From contig JAIUNK010000002.1 in NCBI GenBank assembly GCA_020161845.1, positions 62,001 through 126,000 on the forward strand: a DNA stretch of 64,000 nt, in the 5' to 3' direction. This document shows positions 36,633-45,267 of the stretch, in pieces. This DNA is from Actinomycetota bacterium (lineage in GTDB: Bacteria; Actinomycetota; Actinomycetes; Actinomycetales; Dermatophilaceae). Each line of letters begins with the position of its first letter. The stretch's first letter is position 1. The position numbers were made by a program, and so were the translations under genes. A model generated the notes under the pieces. The model was not told the DNA's origin. It searched no databases and saw only the letters and a program-made list of their open reading frames with translations.

Positions 36633-39600
36633 CTAATGCCCCGAGCTGCCCGGACTGGAGTGCCACAGCTTGCGTGGCGGGACAGCCGCCGGTTCCGTGG
36701 GCGGCTGCCCCGCCACGACGCTCGGCAGCGGGTCCGCGGGGGTCGCGACACCAGGCGCTCCGGCCAGGGCCCGGCCGGAGCGGACCTCGGTGCCCGGCGG
36801 TCGGACGTCGGCATACGGCGATTGCCGGAACCCCGAGGCGTGCACCAGCACCCGTCGCCCACCGCCCATCCCACCGGCCCGGGTCGATGAACCTTCGTCG
36901 TCTCGCGGGCCGGGTCTCGTGCCGGGATCGGACCCGGGGCCGGTCGCCACCGGGGCACCCCGGCCGCCGAATTCGGTGACCGCCCCGGCATGCGCCGGCA
37001 CCGGGACCATCACCGGTCGGGTCGACCGGGACCCGGCGGCGCCCTCGCGGGCCGCCTCGCCGTAGGCCGGGTCCGGGGTGGCGGCAAGGATCTCGTGAAC
37101 GGCCGCCGCCCCGGCCGCGCTCCACACGGCGTACAGCCCGGACAGCTCCCAGGCGCCGGTCGCCCGCAGGGACACCCCGCGGGGTCCCGTGCGGCGTACC
37201 ACTCCCCGCACCACCAGCAGCCAGGAGTGGAAGACCGTCGCGGCATACGGTCCTTGCACGTCCTCGAAGAAGGTCGCGTCCACCGGACCGGCGCCGTCGT
37301 CGAGGGTGAGGAAGACGACCCGCCGCCCGGACCGGATCGGCGGTGTCTGGGTGGCGACCTTGACCCCGGCGACCAGGATCTCGGCGCGGCTGCGGACGTC
37401 GCGCACCAGGCTGGAGCGCACCGCGCCGAGGTCGGCGAGCATCGGCGCGTACGGCGTCAGGACGTGCGCCGAGACGTCCATCCCGAGGATGTCGAGCTCG
37501 GCCCGGATCCGTTCGGCGTCGCTGAACTCGGGCAGCCCGGAGGCGGGGGTCAGCACGGGGGCGTCGCCCAGGTCGAGGACGAGTTGGCGGGGGCGCTGCG
37601 CGGCCGGTACGGCGGGGGCCGGAGCCTGCGATTGGCCCGCCGCCGCGGCCGCGACATCCAGCCCGGCGAGATCCAGCCCGGCACTGCCGTCCGAGACGGT
37701 GGCCCGATCCGGGCGGGCCGGAACCCGGGCCTCGACTGGGGCACGGACCTGGGCGCCGCGGGCCCGGGCCGGCCGGTGCGACGACGCCCGGCCCGCGCCT
37801 CGCGTGCTCAGCGACGAGCCGGGGGGACCGTCGACCGCGCGGCCCCACCGGTCCAGCTCGGCGACATGGAGCAGCAGGTCCCGGCGGGTGAGCCGGCCGC
37901 GGCGACCCAGTTCGCGATGGGGGTCCAGGCCATAGAGAGCGTCGAAGGCCCCGGCCAGCACGAGCCGCTCCAGGACGGGAAGGCTGACGCGGGCGCGGCG
38001 CCAGAAGTCCTCCAGGTCGCCGTAGGGGGCGCCGGCGACGATTCGGGCCACCTCTTCGCTGCTGATGCCCTTGACGTCCGCCAGGGCGACCCGAATGCCC
38101 AGCCGGCCGGTTTCGTCGCGTTCGACGCGATAGTCCTGGCTCGAGGCGTTGACGTCGAGCCCGAGGATCGGCACCCCCCCGTTGCGGGCGTCATCGAGGA
38201 TGAGCCGTTTGGGATACATCCCCGGGTCGTGGGTGAGCAGCCCGGCCACGAACGCCGCCGGGTGGTGCGCCTTGAGCCAGGCGGATTGGTAGGTGGGCAG
38301 CGCAAACGCCGCCGCATGGGCCTTGCAGAAGCCGAACGACGCGAACGCCGCCAGCACCGCCCAGATCCGGTCGATGTCCGCGGCGAGGTAGCCCCGGCCT
38401 CGGGCCGCGGGCTTCCACCACGCCTCCACCCGGTCCTGTCCGTCGCGGGACCCCATGGCGCGGCGCACCTCGTCGGCCTCGGCCAGGGAGATCCCGGTGG
38501 TGACCGCGATGATCCGCAGCACCTGCTCGTGGAAGACGACGACCCCCCAGGTGGGGGCCAGGGCCTCGGTCAGGCTGGGGTGGATCAGGTCGGGCGGTTC
38601 CCAGCCCTGCCGAGCGCGCAGGAACGGGGTGACCATATCTGATTTCACCGGACCAGGCCTGAACAATGAGATGTCGATGACGAGATCGTCGAAGGTCTCG
38701 GGCGCGAACTTGCCGATCAGCTCGCGCTGGCCCGGGGATTCGATCTGGAAGCAGCCGAGTGTGCGGGTCGACCGGATGAGGTCGAAGGTGGCCGGGTCGT
38801 CCAGCGGCACCTGGGTCCGGTCCTCCAGGTCCACCCGCTCCTGCTCGACGCGGGCGATCTCGGCCACCGCATGCGCCATCGCCGACTGCATCCGCACTCC
38901 GAGCACGTCCAGTTTGAGCAGCCCGACCGCCTCGACGTCGTCCTTGTCGAACTGGCTCATCGGGAAGCCCAGCCAACTCGCCTCGACCGGGGTGCGGTCC
39001 AGCAGCCCGGCATCGGACAGGATCACCCCGCAGGGGTGCAGCGCGATGTGCCGCGGCAGCCCGTCGAGGGCTTCCACCAGCTCGAACAGCCGCGCCAGCC
39101 GGGGACTGTCGTAGCCGCTCGCCGCGAGCTCGGGCAACTCCGCGATGGCATGGCGGGCGTCGCGGGCCCGGATATGCGGGAAGGCCTTGGCCATCTGGTC
39201 GATCTCGGGGGGTGGCAGGCCCAGTGCGGCACCGACGTCGCGGATGGCATGGCGCACCTTGTAGGTCTCCATCATCGACACACAGGTCACCCGGGCCCCG
39301 CCGAAGCGGGCCAGGATCGCCTCGTAGATCTCGGTGCGCCGGGCCGACTCGGTGTCGATGTCGATGTCGGGCAGCTGCGCGCGCAGCGGCGTGCAGAACC
39401 GCTCCATCAGCAGGTCGTGGGCCAGCGGCTCGACCCCGCTGATTCCGAGCAGATAGTTGACCATGCTGCCGGCGCCGGAGCCGCGCGCCGCGACCCGGAC
39501 CCCTCGGTCGCGGATGAGGTCGACGACGGTGGCGACGGTGAGGAAGTAGGTGGGGTAGCCCAGCGTCGCGATGACCGCCAGCTCGTCATCGAGCCGGTCG

Positions 39601-40850
39601 GCCACCCGGGCCAGCATGGCGGCCTCCGCCCCGGCGTACCGCTGCGGAACCGCCGCCCGGCAGCGCTCCGCAAGCACGCGCTGCGGGTCGACGCCGGGCG
39701 CGAGCCCGATCGCCGTCGGCTCGGGCAGGTGCACCCCGCCGATCGACAGGTCATCGCGGGGGTGCTGGATGCAGGCGATGCCGAGGGCGACGGTCTCGCG
39801 CAACAGCTCCCGGGCGCGGATGTCGTCGCCGGCCAGGCGCCGCGCCACGGCGTACATGCTCTTCGCGGAGGCGAGGTGACCCGCGGTCGTGGTGCGGTCC
39901 AGGTGCCGCTGAGCCAGGGGCACCAGGCGTCGCGCCGCGTCCAGCAGGTCGGCGACCACGGCCTGGCCGGGCTCGACGTGCCGGACCGCGGCGGTGAGCA
40001 CCAGCGGCAGCCCCATCCGGATCCCGAGTCGGGCCAGGGCGCCGCAGTGGGCCGCGCTGCCGGGGCTGTCGGGGGGGCCGTCGTGGCAGGTCAGCTCGAT
40101 GACGACGGATCCGGTGGGGAGCGCACTCACCCACCGGCGCAGCAGTGCCTCGGCCCGGGCCCAGCGGCGGGCGAGCACTGCCCGGCCCACGTCGGAGTCG
40201 GGGCCGAGGAGGACGACGAGGCTGCCGGGAGCCGACTCCTGATAGCCGGCCAGGCTCCCGGACCGTCCCGGCCGAAGCCCCCGGCGGACCTGGCTGCCGC
40301 GGTGCCCCCCAGAACCACCGGAGCCGGCGCTCCCGGACTCGCCTGGACCGTAGGCCGCGCGCCGCACCTGGGCATGCTCGGCGACGAGCTCGACGCTGGT
40401 GACCGGACGACCCCGCTCCCCCCGCAGGTGGGTCGCGGTGACCAGGCGACACAGCGCGGCCCACCCCTGGCCGGGAGCCATCCCGGAGGCCGCGCCGCGG
40501 GCCAGAACCGTGATCCGGGGCAGTCGGTCGTCGACGGGGAGGCCACCGCGGGCGGGCGAGCGGCGCACCCCACAGCCTCGCGCCACCATCGATCCCCCGC
40601 CCGGGATCAGTGGCGTGCCATCGCCCGGCGGCGGCTCGACGGCCAGGTCCACCCCGAGGATCGGGGCCACCCCGGCGTCGGCGCAGGCTCGAGCGAACCG
40701 GATCGCGCCATAGAGCCCGTCGCGGTCGGTCAGTGCCAGCGCCCGCTGCTCGTCGGCCGCCGCCGCCTCGACCAGCCGCGCGGGTGATGACGCGCCGTAT
40801 TGCATCGAGTACGACGACGCCACGTGCAGGTGCACGAACTCGGCCCGCAT
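36633..40850 (-). CDS. dnaE2: Error-prone DNA polymerase III alpha subunit (DnaE2/ImuC)
   Basis: A 1405-residue C-family polymerase. The N-terminus FVHLHVASSYSMQYGASSPARL is the DnaE2-type PHP domain; the palm motif is LPDIDIDTES, and FDDLVIDISLFRPGP and GFCKAHAAAFALPTYQSAWLK are conserved. The C-terminus KLWHSSPGSSGH is typical of DnaE2. It is longer than the usual roughly 1050-1150 residues because of low-complexity Gly/Pro/Arg inserts, in the PHP region (about 165-210) and around 1060-1140, plus a long tail. It is probably damage-induced from the promoter at 41788. Confidence 0.93.
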   Translation of the reverse strand: MRAEFVHLHVASSYSMQYGASSPARLVEAAAADEQRALALTDRDGLYGAIRFARACADAGVAPILGVDLAVEPPPGDGTPLIPGGGSMVARGCGVRRSPARGGLPVDDRLPRITVLARGAASGMAPGQGWAALCRLVTATHLRGERGRPVTSVELVAEHAQVRRAAYGPGESGSAGSGGSGGHRGSQVRRGLRPGRSGSLAGYQESAPGSLVVLLGPDSDVGRAVLARRWARAEALLRRWVSALPTGSVVIELTCHDGPPDSPGSAAHCGALARLGIRMGLPLVLTAAVRHVEPGQAVVADLLDAARRLVPLAQRHLDRTTTAGHLASAKSMYAVARRLAGDDIRARELLRETVALGIACIQHPRDDLSIGGVHLPEPTAIGLAPGVDPQRVLAERCRAAVPQRYAGAEAAMLARVADRLDDELAVIATLGYPTYFLTVATVVDLIRDRGVRVAARGSGAGSMVNYLLGISGVEPLAHDLLMERFCTPLRAQLPDIDIDTESARRTEIYEAILARFGGARVTCVSMMETYKVRHAIRDVGAALGLPPPEIDQMAKAFPHIRARDARHAIAELPELAASGYDSPRLARLFELVEALDGLPRHIALHPCGVILSDAGLLDRTPVEASWLGFPMSQFDKDDVEAVGLLKLDVLGVRMQSAMAHAVAEIARVEQERVDLEDRTQVPLDDPATFDLIRSTRTLGCFQIESPGQRELIGKFAPETFDDLVIDISLFRPGPVKSDMVTPFLRARQGWEPPDLIHPSLTEALAPTWGVVVFHEQVLRIIAVTTGISLAEADEVRRAMGSRDGQDRVEAWWKPAARGRGYLAADIDRIWAVLAAFASFGFCKAHAAAFALPTYQSAWLKAHHPAAFVAGLLTHDPGMYPKRLILDDARNGGVPILGLDVNASSQDYRVERDETGRLGIRVALADVKGISSEEVARIVAGAPYGDLEDFWRRARVSLPVLERLVLAGAFDALYGLDPHRELGRRGRLTRRDLLLHVAELDRWGRAVDGPPGSSLSTRGAGRASSHRPARARGAQVRAPVEARVPARPDRATVSDGSAGLDLAGLDVAAAAAGQSQAPAPAVPAAQRPRQLVLDLGDAPVLTPASGLPEFSDAERIRAELDILGMDVSAHVLTPYAPMLADLGAVRSSLVRDVRSRAEILVAGVKVATQTPPIRSGRRVVFLTLDDGAGPVDATFFEDVQGPYAATVFHSWLLVVRGVVRRTGPRGVSLRATGAWELSGLYAVWSAAGAAAVHEILAATPDPAYGEAAREGAAGSRSTRPVMVPVPAHAGAVTEFGGRGAPVATGPGSDPGTRPGPRDDEGSSTRAGGMGGGRRVLVHASGFRQSPYADVRPPGTEVRSGRALAGAPGVATPADPLPSVVAGQPPTEPAAVPPRKLWHSSPGSSGH

Positions 40851-40906
40851 GCCGGTCCCCTCTCCGTAATCCGTTTCCGTTCCAGGTCGTCGGTTCGTCG
40901 GTTCGG

Positions 40907-41347
40907 TCAGGGGCTGCCGACCGCGGCCAGGGAGTCCCCGGCCGGAACCCCGTGCACGGGCAGGCCCAGCGCGCCCTGGACGAGGCAGACGAACGTCTCC
41001 GCCGAGCGCAGCAGGTCATCCGCCTCGCGACGGCTGGGCATCGCGCCGCCTTCGATCTGGGTCCGCCGCTGCCCGGCGAGCGCGAAATAGTCGGCCCACT
41101 CGGCCAGTTCGGGGGCGATCAGGCCCAGGTGCAGCCACACCGTGCGCACCGGGCCGCCGCGGCGCACCTTCCCGGGCCGGGCGGCGAGCAGCGCTGCGGC
41201 GCACCGCAGGGCGCCCAGATGGGCGGCGATGAAACGGTCCGCCGCGCTGCCGGCGTGGCAGGCCTGCAGCAGGCTGTCCTGGGCCCGGTCGAGCAGGTCC
41301 AGGGCCGCGGTTCCGGATCCGGGCGCGGCGGTCGTGGCGAGGCTCAT
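40907..41347 (-). CDS. SAV_6107 family HEPN protein
   Basis: A 146-residue helical protein of the actinobacterial SAV_6107 HEPN family, regularly found beside dnaE2. Two R-x4-H strings are present, RFIAAH (38-43) and RTVWLH (68-73), which match the Rx4-6H pattern of HEPN ribonucleases, but activity is unproven in this family. AAGGAG precedes ATG 41347. It is 56 bases upstream of dnaE2. Confidence 0.8.
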   Translation of the reverse strand: MSLATTAAPGSGTAALDLLDRAQDSLLQACHAGSAADRFIAAHLGALRCAAALLAARPGKVRRGGPVRTVWLHLGLIAPELAEWADYFALAGQRRTQIEGGAMPSRREADDLLRSAETFVCLVQGALGLPVHGVPAGDSLAAVGSP

Positions 41348-41444
41348 CAGTGCTCCTTCGGGGGTGGGCCGGGGATCGGCGCGAGGGTCGGGGCCGGTCG
41401 GGTGCCGGTGGGGTGTGGGTCAGTCGGGTGCTGGTGGGGGCGGG

Positions 41445-41723
41445 TCAGTCGGCGATGCGCACCAGGCGCCAGGCGCGCGACCGGCCCAGGTCGTAGACCC
41501 CGGTCGCGAGGGCCCGGCCGGGGCTGGCAGCGACCCGCCAGACCCGCTCCTCCAGGTCCTCGGCGACCAGGTCACCGGCCTCGAGTGCGGTGCGCCACCA
41601 GGCCCGGCGCTCGCGCCAGTGATCGAGGACCTCGCGCACGACGTACGATCGGCCGCGCCACGTGAAGGCGACCGGCACGTCCTCGTCCAGCACGACCGCG
41701 ATCGGCTCGTTCATGCATCGCAT
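41445..41723 (-). CDS. DUF6504 family protein
   Basis: A 92-residue protein starting MRCMNEPIAVVLDEDVPVAFTWRGRSYVVREVLDHW, the conserved DUF6504 core, usually encoded with SAV_6107 and dnaE2. The function is unknown; the small beta-rich domain could be an accessory of the polymerase. AGGAGG is 5 bases before ATG 41723. It is the first gene of the cassette behind the SOS-like promoter. Confidence 0.82.
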   Translation of the reverse strand: MRCMNEPIAVVLDEDVPVAFTWRGRSYVVREVLDHWRERRAWWRTALEAGDLVAEDLEERVWRVAASPGRALATGVYDLGRSRAWRLVRIAD

Positions 41724-41763
41724 GTCAACCTCCTCACCTGGGCCAAGACCTCGTACACGCGTT

Positions 41764-41779
41764 TCGTATCGGTGTTCGA
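41764..41779 (-). promoter_or_regulatory. LexA (SOS) box-like site
   Basis: Minus-strand TCGAACACCGATACGA. The left half TCGAAC is a perfect match to the actinobacterial LexA half-site; the right half ATACGA matches GTTCGA in 4 of 6 positions with the correct 4-base spacing. It overlaps the predicted transcription start, 41 bases before the DUF6504 start codon. Confidence 0.6.
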
Positions 41780-41787
41780 TGAAATGC

Positions 41788-41817
41788 ATCGTACGGGAGG
41801 CCACCGACAACGCTCAA
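41788..41817 (-). promoter_or_regulatory. Promoter of the DUF6504-HEPN-dnaE2-methyltransferase-dinB cassette
   Basis: Minus-strand TTGAGC (41812-41817) and TACGAT (41788-41793) with an 18-base spacer. The predicted start site falls at the edge of the LexA box. Confidence 0.55.
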
Positions 41818-42040
41818 CGCCTCGCCACGCCTTGGCATACAACGCGCCGGTCGCGCCTCCGGCCGGATCGACACGACGCCGCACTCAACGCCGGTGACCA
41901 GGTGGAATAGCCGGCGGGGACGTACCGTTGACCACCTGGCGCCCACCGAGGCGCCGCGTTCGGCCCGCCGTCGTCGGGACAGATGTCGGGGCAGATGTCG
42001 GGGCAGCAGTCGTGTCGGAACCGGATCCGAAGGACAACAG

Positions 42041-42664
42041 ATGGGTGCAGAGCTGATCGCCTGGGCGTTCACCTCGGGGTGGGGCAGCGGCATCAACGCC
42101 TACGCCGTCGTCGTGGTGATGGGGCTGCTGGGCCGGGTCGCGCACGTCGAGGCGATCCCCGGCGCCCTGCAGCGCACGGACGTCCTGGTGGTCGCCGCGA
42201 TCCTGTTCGTGCTGGAGATGTTCGCCGACAAGATCCCCTACCTGGACTCCACCTGGGACACCGTGCACACGGCGATCCGCCCGGTCGTCGGCGCGACCGT
42301 CGGCTATCTGATCGGCAACCAGAACAGCAGCCTGGACGCCGCCCTCTTCGCGGCCACCGGCGGCGTGACGGCGCTGGTCAGCCACTTCGCGAAGGCCGGC
42401 ATTCGACTGGGCGTGAACACCTCCCCCGAGCCGGTCAGCAACGTCGTCGTCAGCACCGCCGAGGACGTGACCGTCACCGGGGTCGTCGCCCTCGCCGCGG
42501 CCCAGCCCTTCGTGGCCGCCGGGATCGCCGGCGTCCTGCTGCTGGTGAGCGTGGTCCTCGCGGTGTGGCTGGTCCGGCGGGTGCGACGGCTCAAGCGCCG
42601 GTACGACGAGTGGGGTGCGCGCACCTTCGGCGGCCCAACCGGCTCAATCGGCTCGCCCGGCTGA
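42041..42664 (+). CDS. DUF4126 family membrane protein
   Basis: A 207-residue hydrophobic protein with the DUF4126 start LIAWAFTSGWGSGINAYAVVVVMGLLGR and about five membrane helices. The loop IPYLDSTWDTVHTAIRPVVGA is characteristic. The function is unknown. ATG 42041 has AAGGA upstream. It converges on metF across the palindrome at 42689. Confidence 0.85.
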   Translation: MGAELIAWAFTSGWGSGINAYAVVVVMGLLGRVAHVEAIPGALQRTDVLVVAAILFVLEMFADKIPYLDSTWDTVHTAIRPVVGATVGYLIGNQNSSLDAALFAATGGVTALVSHFAKAGIRLGVNTSPEPVSNVVVSTAEDVTVTGVVALAAAQPFVAAGIAGVLLLVSVVLAVWLVRRVRRLKRRYDEWGARTFGGPTGSIGSPG

Positions 42665-42688
42665 GCAGGCCACCCAATCAGCGCGATC

Positions 42689-42730
42689 ACTGCGGCAAAA
42701 GGCGGTGCCGGCACCGCGTTTCGCCGCAGT
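42689..42730. terminator. 42-base near-perfect palindrome, bidirectional terminator candidate
   Basis: It starts ACTGCGGC, has the central palindrome GGTGCCGGCACC and ends GCCGCAGT; 19 of 21 base pairs match. Its right arm is partly repeated again at 42746-42760 (gcctttcgccgcagt). It lies between convergent DUF4126 and metF, so transcript termination both ways is likely. Confidence 0.65.
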
Positions 42731-42769
42731 TAAGCTCCAGCACCCGCCTTTCGCCGCAGTCAAGGCGAC

Positions 42770-42806
42770 GGGCGCGCAGCGCTACTCAGGGGTGGGCGCG
42801 CAGCGC
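42770..42806. repeat. 24-base-step direct repeat at the metF 3' end
   Basis: GGGCGCGCAGCGC occurs at 42770-42782 (downstream of the metF stop) and 42794-42806 (inside the last codons). The step is a multiple of 3, so the sequence after the stop still reads VALRA in frame. Confidence 0.88.
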
Positions 42807-44036
42807 CACGATGGACTCGATCAGCCCCGCCCGGTCGAACGTGATGAACAGAGTGTCGTGCACCCGTGCGCCGCCCTCGTCGGCGCTCAACCAGGCCACC
42901 ACCTGGCGTCCCCCGTCGTACACCATCCGTTCCACCCGCCGCCGCGCCACCGTGCGCGGGGCCGCGTCGAGCATCGCCTGCACCCCCGACACGCGTTTGC
43001 CCGGCACCGGAAAGTCCACCTCCACGTCCGGGCGGCACGCCGCAGCAACCGTCGCCCAGTCGCCGGCCTCGAACGCCTCCACCACCCGGCGTACGGCCAG
43101 CACCGCCCCGCCCCGCCACGGCCCCGCCTCGCCCGCACCCAACGGCGCCGCCCCGGCCCGGCCACCGACGAGGTTGCGGTAGACCTGCAGCGTCGCGATC
43201 GACCGGTTCATCGTGTAGAAGTGCAGGCCGGGAGCGCCCTGCGCGAGCAGCGCCGCACCCAGTTCGGTCGCGATCGCCACCCCCTCGGAGCGCAGCGCCC
43301 GCGGGTCGCCCTCCAGCGGCGCGAGCCGGTCCACGACGCCGCGCGGCAACGGCGTACCGGACAGCTGCGCCATCCGAGCCACCTGCTTGAACGAGGTGAC
43401 CGGCATCAGCCCGGGCACGATCGGCTCGGTGTGGCCGCGGGCGGCGACGAGGTCGCGCAGCCGCGCGTACGAGGCCACGTCGAAGACGAACTGGGTCACC
43501 GCGAACTGCGCCCCGGCATCGAACTTGCGCACCAGCACGTCGGCGTCGGCCTCGACGCTGGCCGCCTCGGGGTGCTTGTCCGGGAACGCGGCCACCCCGA
43601 CGGTAAAGTCGCCGAGGCTGCGGACCAGTCGGACCAGGTCTTCGGCGTGGTCGAGGCCCTCCGGATGCGCGGTCCACGGCGTCCCCAGACCGCCGGGTGG
43701 ATCGCCGCGCAGCGCCAGGATGTCGCGGACCCCGCCCGCGGCGTACGCGCCGATCACCGAGCGCAGCTCGTCCTCGGAGGACCCGACGCAGGTCAGGTGC
43801 GCCATGGGGCGCAGGGTCGTGTCGTGGGCGATCCGCTCGGTGACCCGCACCGTGCGGTCCCGGGTGGATCCACCGGCCCCATAGGTCACCGAGACGAAGG
43901 CGGGGGCCAGCGGCTCCAGACGGCGGATGGCGTCCCAGAGCGCCGCCTCCGCGGCGTCGTCCTTGGGCGGGAAGAACTCGAAGCTGAACGCCGGCTCGGA
44001 TGCGGCCAGCAGCGCCGGGATCGCGGGGCTAGACAT
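42786..44036 (-). CDS. metF: Methylenetetrahydrofolate reductase fused to a SnoaL-like domain
   Basis: A 416-residue protein. The first ~300 residues form a MetF barrel that reduces methylene-THF to methyl-THF: FSFEFFPPKDD, VSVTYGAGGSTRDRT, LALRGDPPGG, TQFVFDVASYARL, PGLMPVTS and GLHFYTMNRS. Residues about 311-416 add an NTF2/SnoaL-like domain (VVEAFEAGDWATVAAACRPD to HDTLFITFDRAGLIESI), absent from ordinary MetF. No stop or frameshift separates them. ATG 44036 has TAGGCT 7 bases upstream and no SD. Confidence 0.9.
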   Translation of the reverse strand: MSSPAIPALLAASEPAFSFEFFPPKDDAAEAALWDAIRRLEPLAPAFVSVTYGAGGSTRDRTVRVTERIAHDTTLRPMAHLTCVGSSEDELRSVIGAYAAGGVRDILALRGDPPGGLGTPWTAHPEGLDHAEDLVRLVRSLGDFTVGVAAFPDKHPEAASVEADADVLVRKFDAGAQFAVTQFVFDVASYARLRDLVAARGHTEPIVPGLMPVTSFKQVARMAQLSGTPLPRGVVDRLAPLEGDPRALRSEGVAIATELGAALLAQGAPGLHFYTMNRSIATLQVYRNLVGGRAGAAPLGAGEAGPWRGGAVLAVRRVVEAFEAGDWATVAAACRPDVEVDFPVPGKRVSGVQAMLDAAPRTVARRRVERMVYDGGRQVVAWLSADEGGARVHDTLFITFDRAGLIESIVALRAHP

Positions 44037-44043
44037 GCTGATC

Positions 44044-44049
44044 AGCCTA
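44044..44049 (-). promoter_or_regulatory. -10 box TAGGCT, leaderless start of metF
   Basis: Seven bases upstream of ATG 44036 on the minus strand. Confidence 0.45.
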
Positions 44050-44181
44050 CGAGACGGTGGCCGGGATCCCGCACCGGCCGCCCGCTGGCCACCGGTGGGC
44101 CCGCCCGCCGACCGCCCGGCCCCCGGGACCGGCCGCCGCCGGGTAGGTAGGCTGGCCGGACGGGCGGGGGAAAGGACTTCG

Positions 44182-45267
44182 TTGAGCAGCGCATGGGACC
44201 TGGACGGCTTCCGGGGGCGCGTCCAGGGGCGGATCGACGCCGAGGTGACGCGGCAACGCGGCGTGCTCGCCGCGCTCGGCCCGGATATGGCGAACCTGGT
44301 CGATCCGATCGCCGCCCTGTTGTCCGGCGGCAAGCGGTTCCGGGCAGCGTTCGCGCAGGCCGGGTACGTCGCGAGCGGCGGGGTGCACGAGGACCGCATG
44401 CTCTCGGTCGCTGCCGCCCTGGAGCTGTTTCAGGCCGCCGCGCTGCTGCACGACGACGTCATGGACGACAGCGCCACCCGGCGCGGCCAGACCACCGCAC
44501 ACCGGGCCCTCGCGGCCGAGCACGCCACCCGGGGCTGGACCGGCGACGGCGACCGATTCGGCATCAGCGGCGCCATTCTCGCCGGCGACCTCTGCCTGGT
44601 CTGGACCGATGAGATGGTCGCCGGGTCCGGCCTGCCCCCCGAGGAACTGATCCGGGCGCGGGCGGTGTTCGACGTGATGCGGACCCAGCTGATGGGCGGT
44701 CAATTCCTCGACGTACTGGTCTCCGCGCGCGGCTGGGACGACCTGGACACCGCGGCGCGGATCGCCCAGGCGCGCGAGGTGGTGCGCTACAAGAGCGCCA
44801 AGTACAGCGTGGAGCACCCGGTGCTCATCGGGGCCGGGGCGGCCGGAGCGGACCCGCTGGCGACCGCCCGGCTCTCGGCGTACGGTCTCGCCCTCGGCGA
44901 GGCCTTCCAACTGCGCGACGACGTGCTCGGCGTCTTCGGTGACCCCAGCACAACCGGCAAACCCGCCGGCGACGACCTGCGCGAGGGCAAGCGCACCGTG
45001 CTGCTCGCGCTGACCCTGGACGGCCTCGACGCGGACGGCCGGGCGACGATGCGTGCCGGGCTCGGTCGCGCCGACCTCGCACCCCAGGAGGTGGCGCAGA
45101 TGCGCGGCCTGGTCCATCGCTCGGGGGCCCTCGAACGGCACGAGACGATGATCGCCGAGCTGGTGGAAACGGCCGCGACCGCACTGGCCGCCACGCCCGG
45201 ACTGACCGATTCCGGCCGGGCGGCCCTGGCCGACCTCATCGACCTCACGACCGCCCGCGACAGCTGA
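44182..45267 (+). CDS. idsA: Polyprenyl (geranylgeranyl-type) diphosphate synthase
   Basis: A 361-residue trans-prenyltransferase that condenses isopentenyl diphosphate with allylic diphosphates. The first Asp-rich motif is LLHDDVMDDSATRRG (Asp91-Asp96) and the second FQLRDDVLGVFGD (Asp246 onward); GGKRFRAAF binds IPP. It corresponds to M. tuberculosis idsA2 by position. The start is TTG 44182 with AAAGGA upstream; no in-frame ATG fits. A TAGGCT box at 44147-44152 may be its -10. Confidence 0.9.
   Translation: MSSAWDLDGFRGRVQGRIDAEVTRQRGVLAALGPDMANLVDPIAALLSGGKRFRAAFAQAGYVASGGVHEDRMLSVAAALELFQAAALLHDDVMDDSATRRGQTTAHRALAAEHATRGWTGDGDRFGISGAILAGDLCLVWTDEMVAGSGLPPEELIRARAVFDVMRTQLMGGQFLDVLVSARGWDDLDTAARIAQAREVVRYKSAKYSVEHPVLIGAGAAGADPLATARLSAYGLALGEAFQLRDDVLGVFGDPSTTGKPAGDDLREGKRTVLLALTLDGLDADGRATMRAGLGRADLAPQEVAQMRGLVHRSGALERHETMIAELVETAATALAATPGLTDSGRAALADLIDLTTARDS

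Larger units (their letters stand above)
41724..42040. other. 317-base divergent control region between DUF6504 and DUF4126
   Basis: It contains the SOS-like promoter and LexA box, an 8-base inverted repeat (CCAGGTGG 41898-41905, CCACCTGG 41932-41939), and a 12-bp tandem repeat (gcagatgtcggg-type units at 41979-41990 and 41991-42002). No gene is supported. Confidence 0.6.

Noticed and set aside
40851-40906. GTTCG-containing repeats between the HEPN gene and dnaE2 as a second LexA box
   Set aside because: The GTTCG strings are direct repeats, not the inverted CGAAC/GTTCG arrangement; no palindrome forms.
41928-41956. TTGACC at 41928 as promoter of the DUF4126 gene
   Set aside because: No acceptable -10 box lies 16-19 bases downstream; the hexamer is instead part of an inverted repeat.
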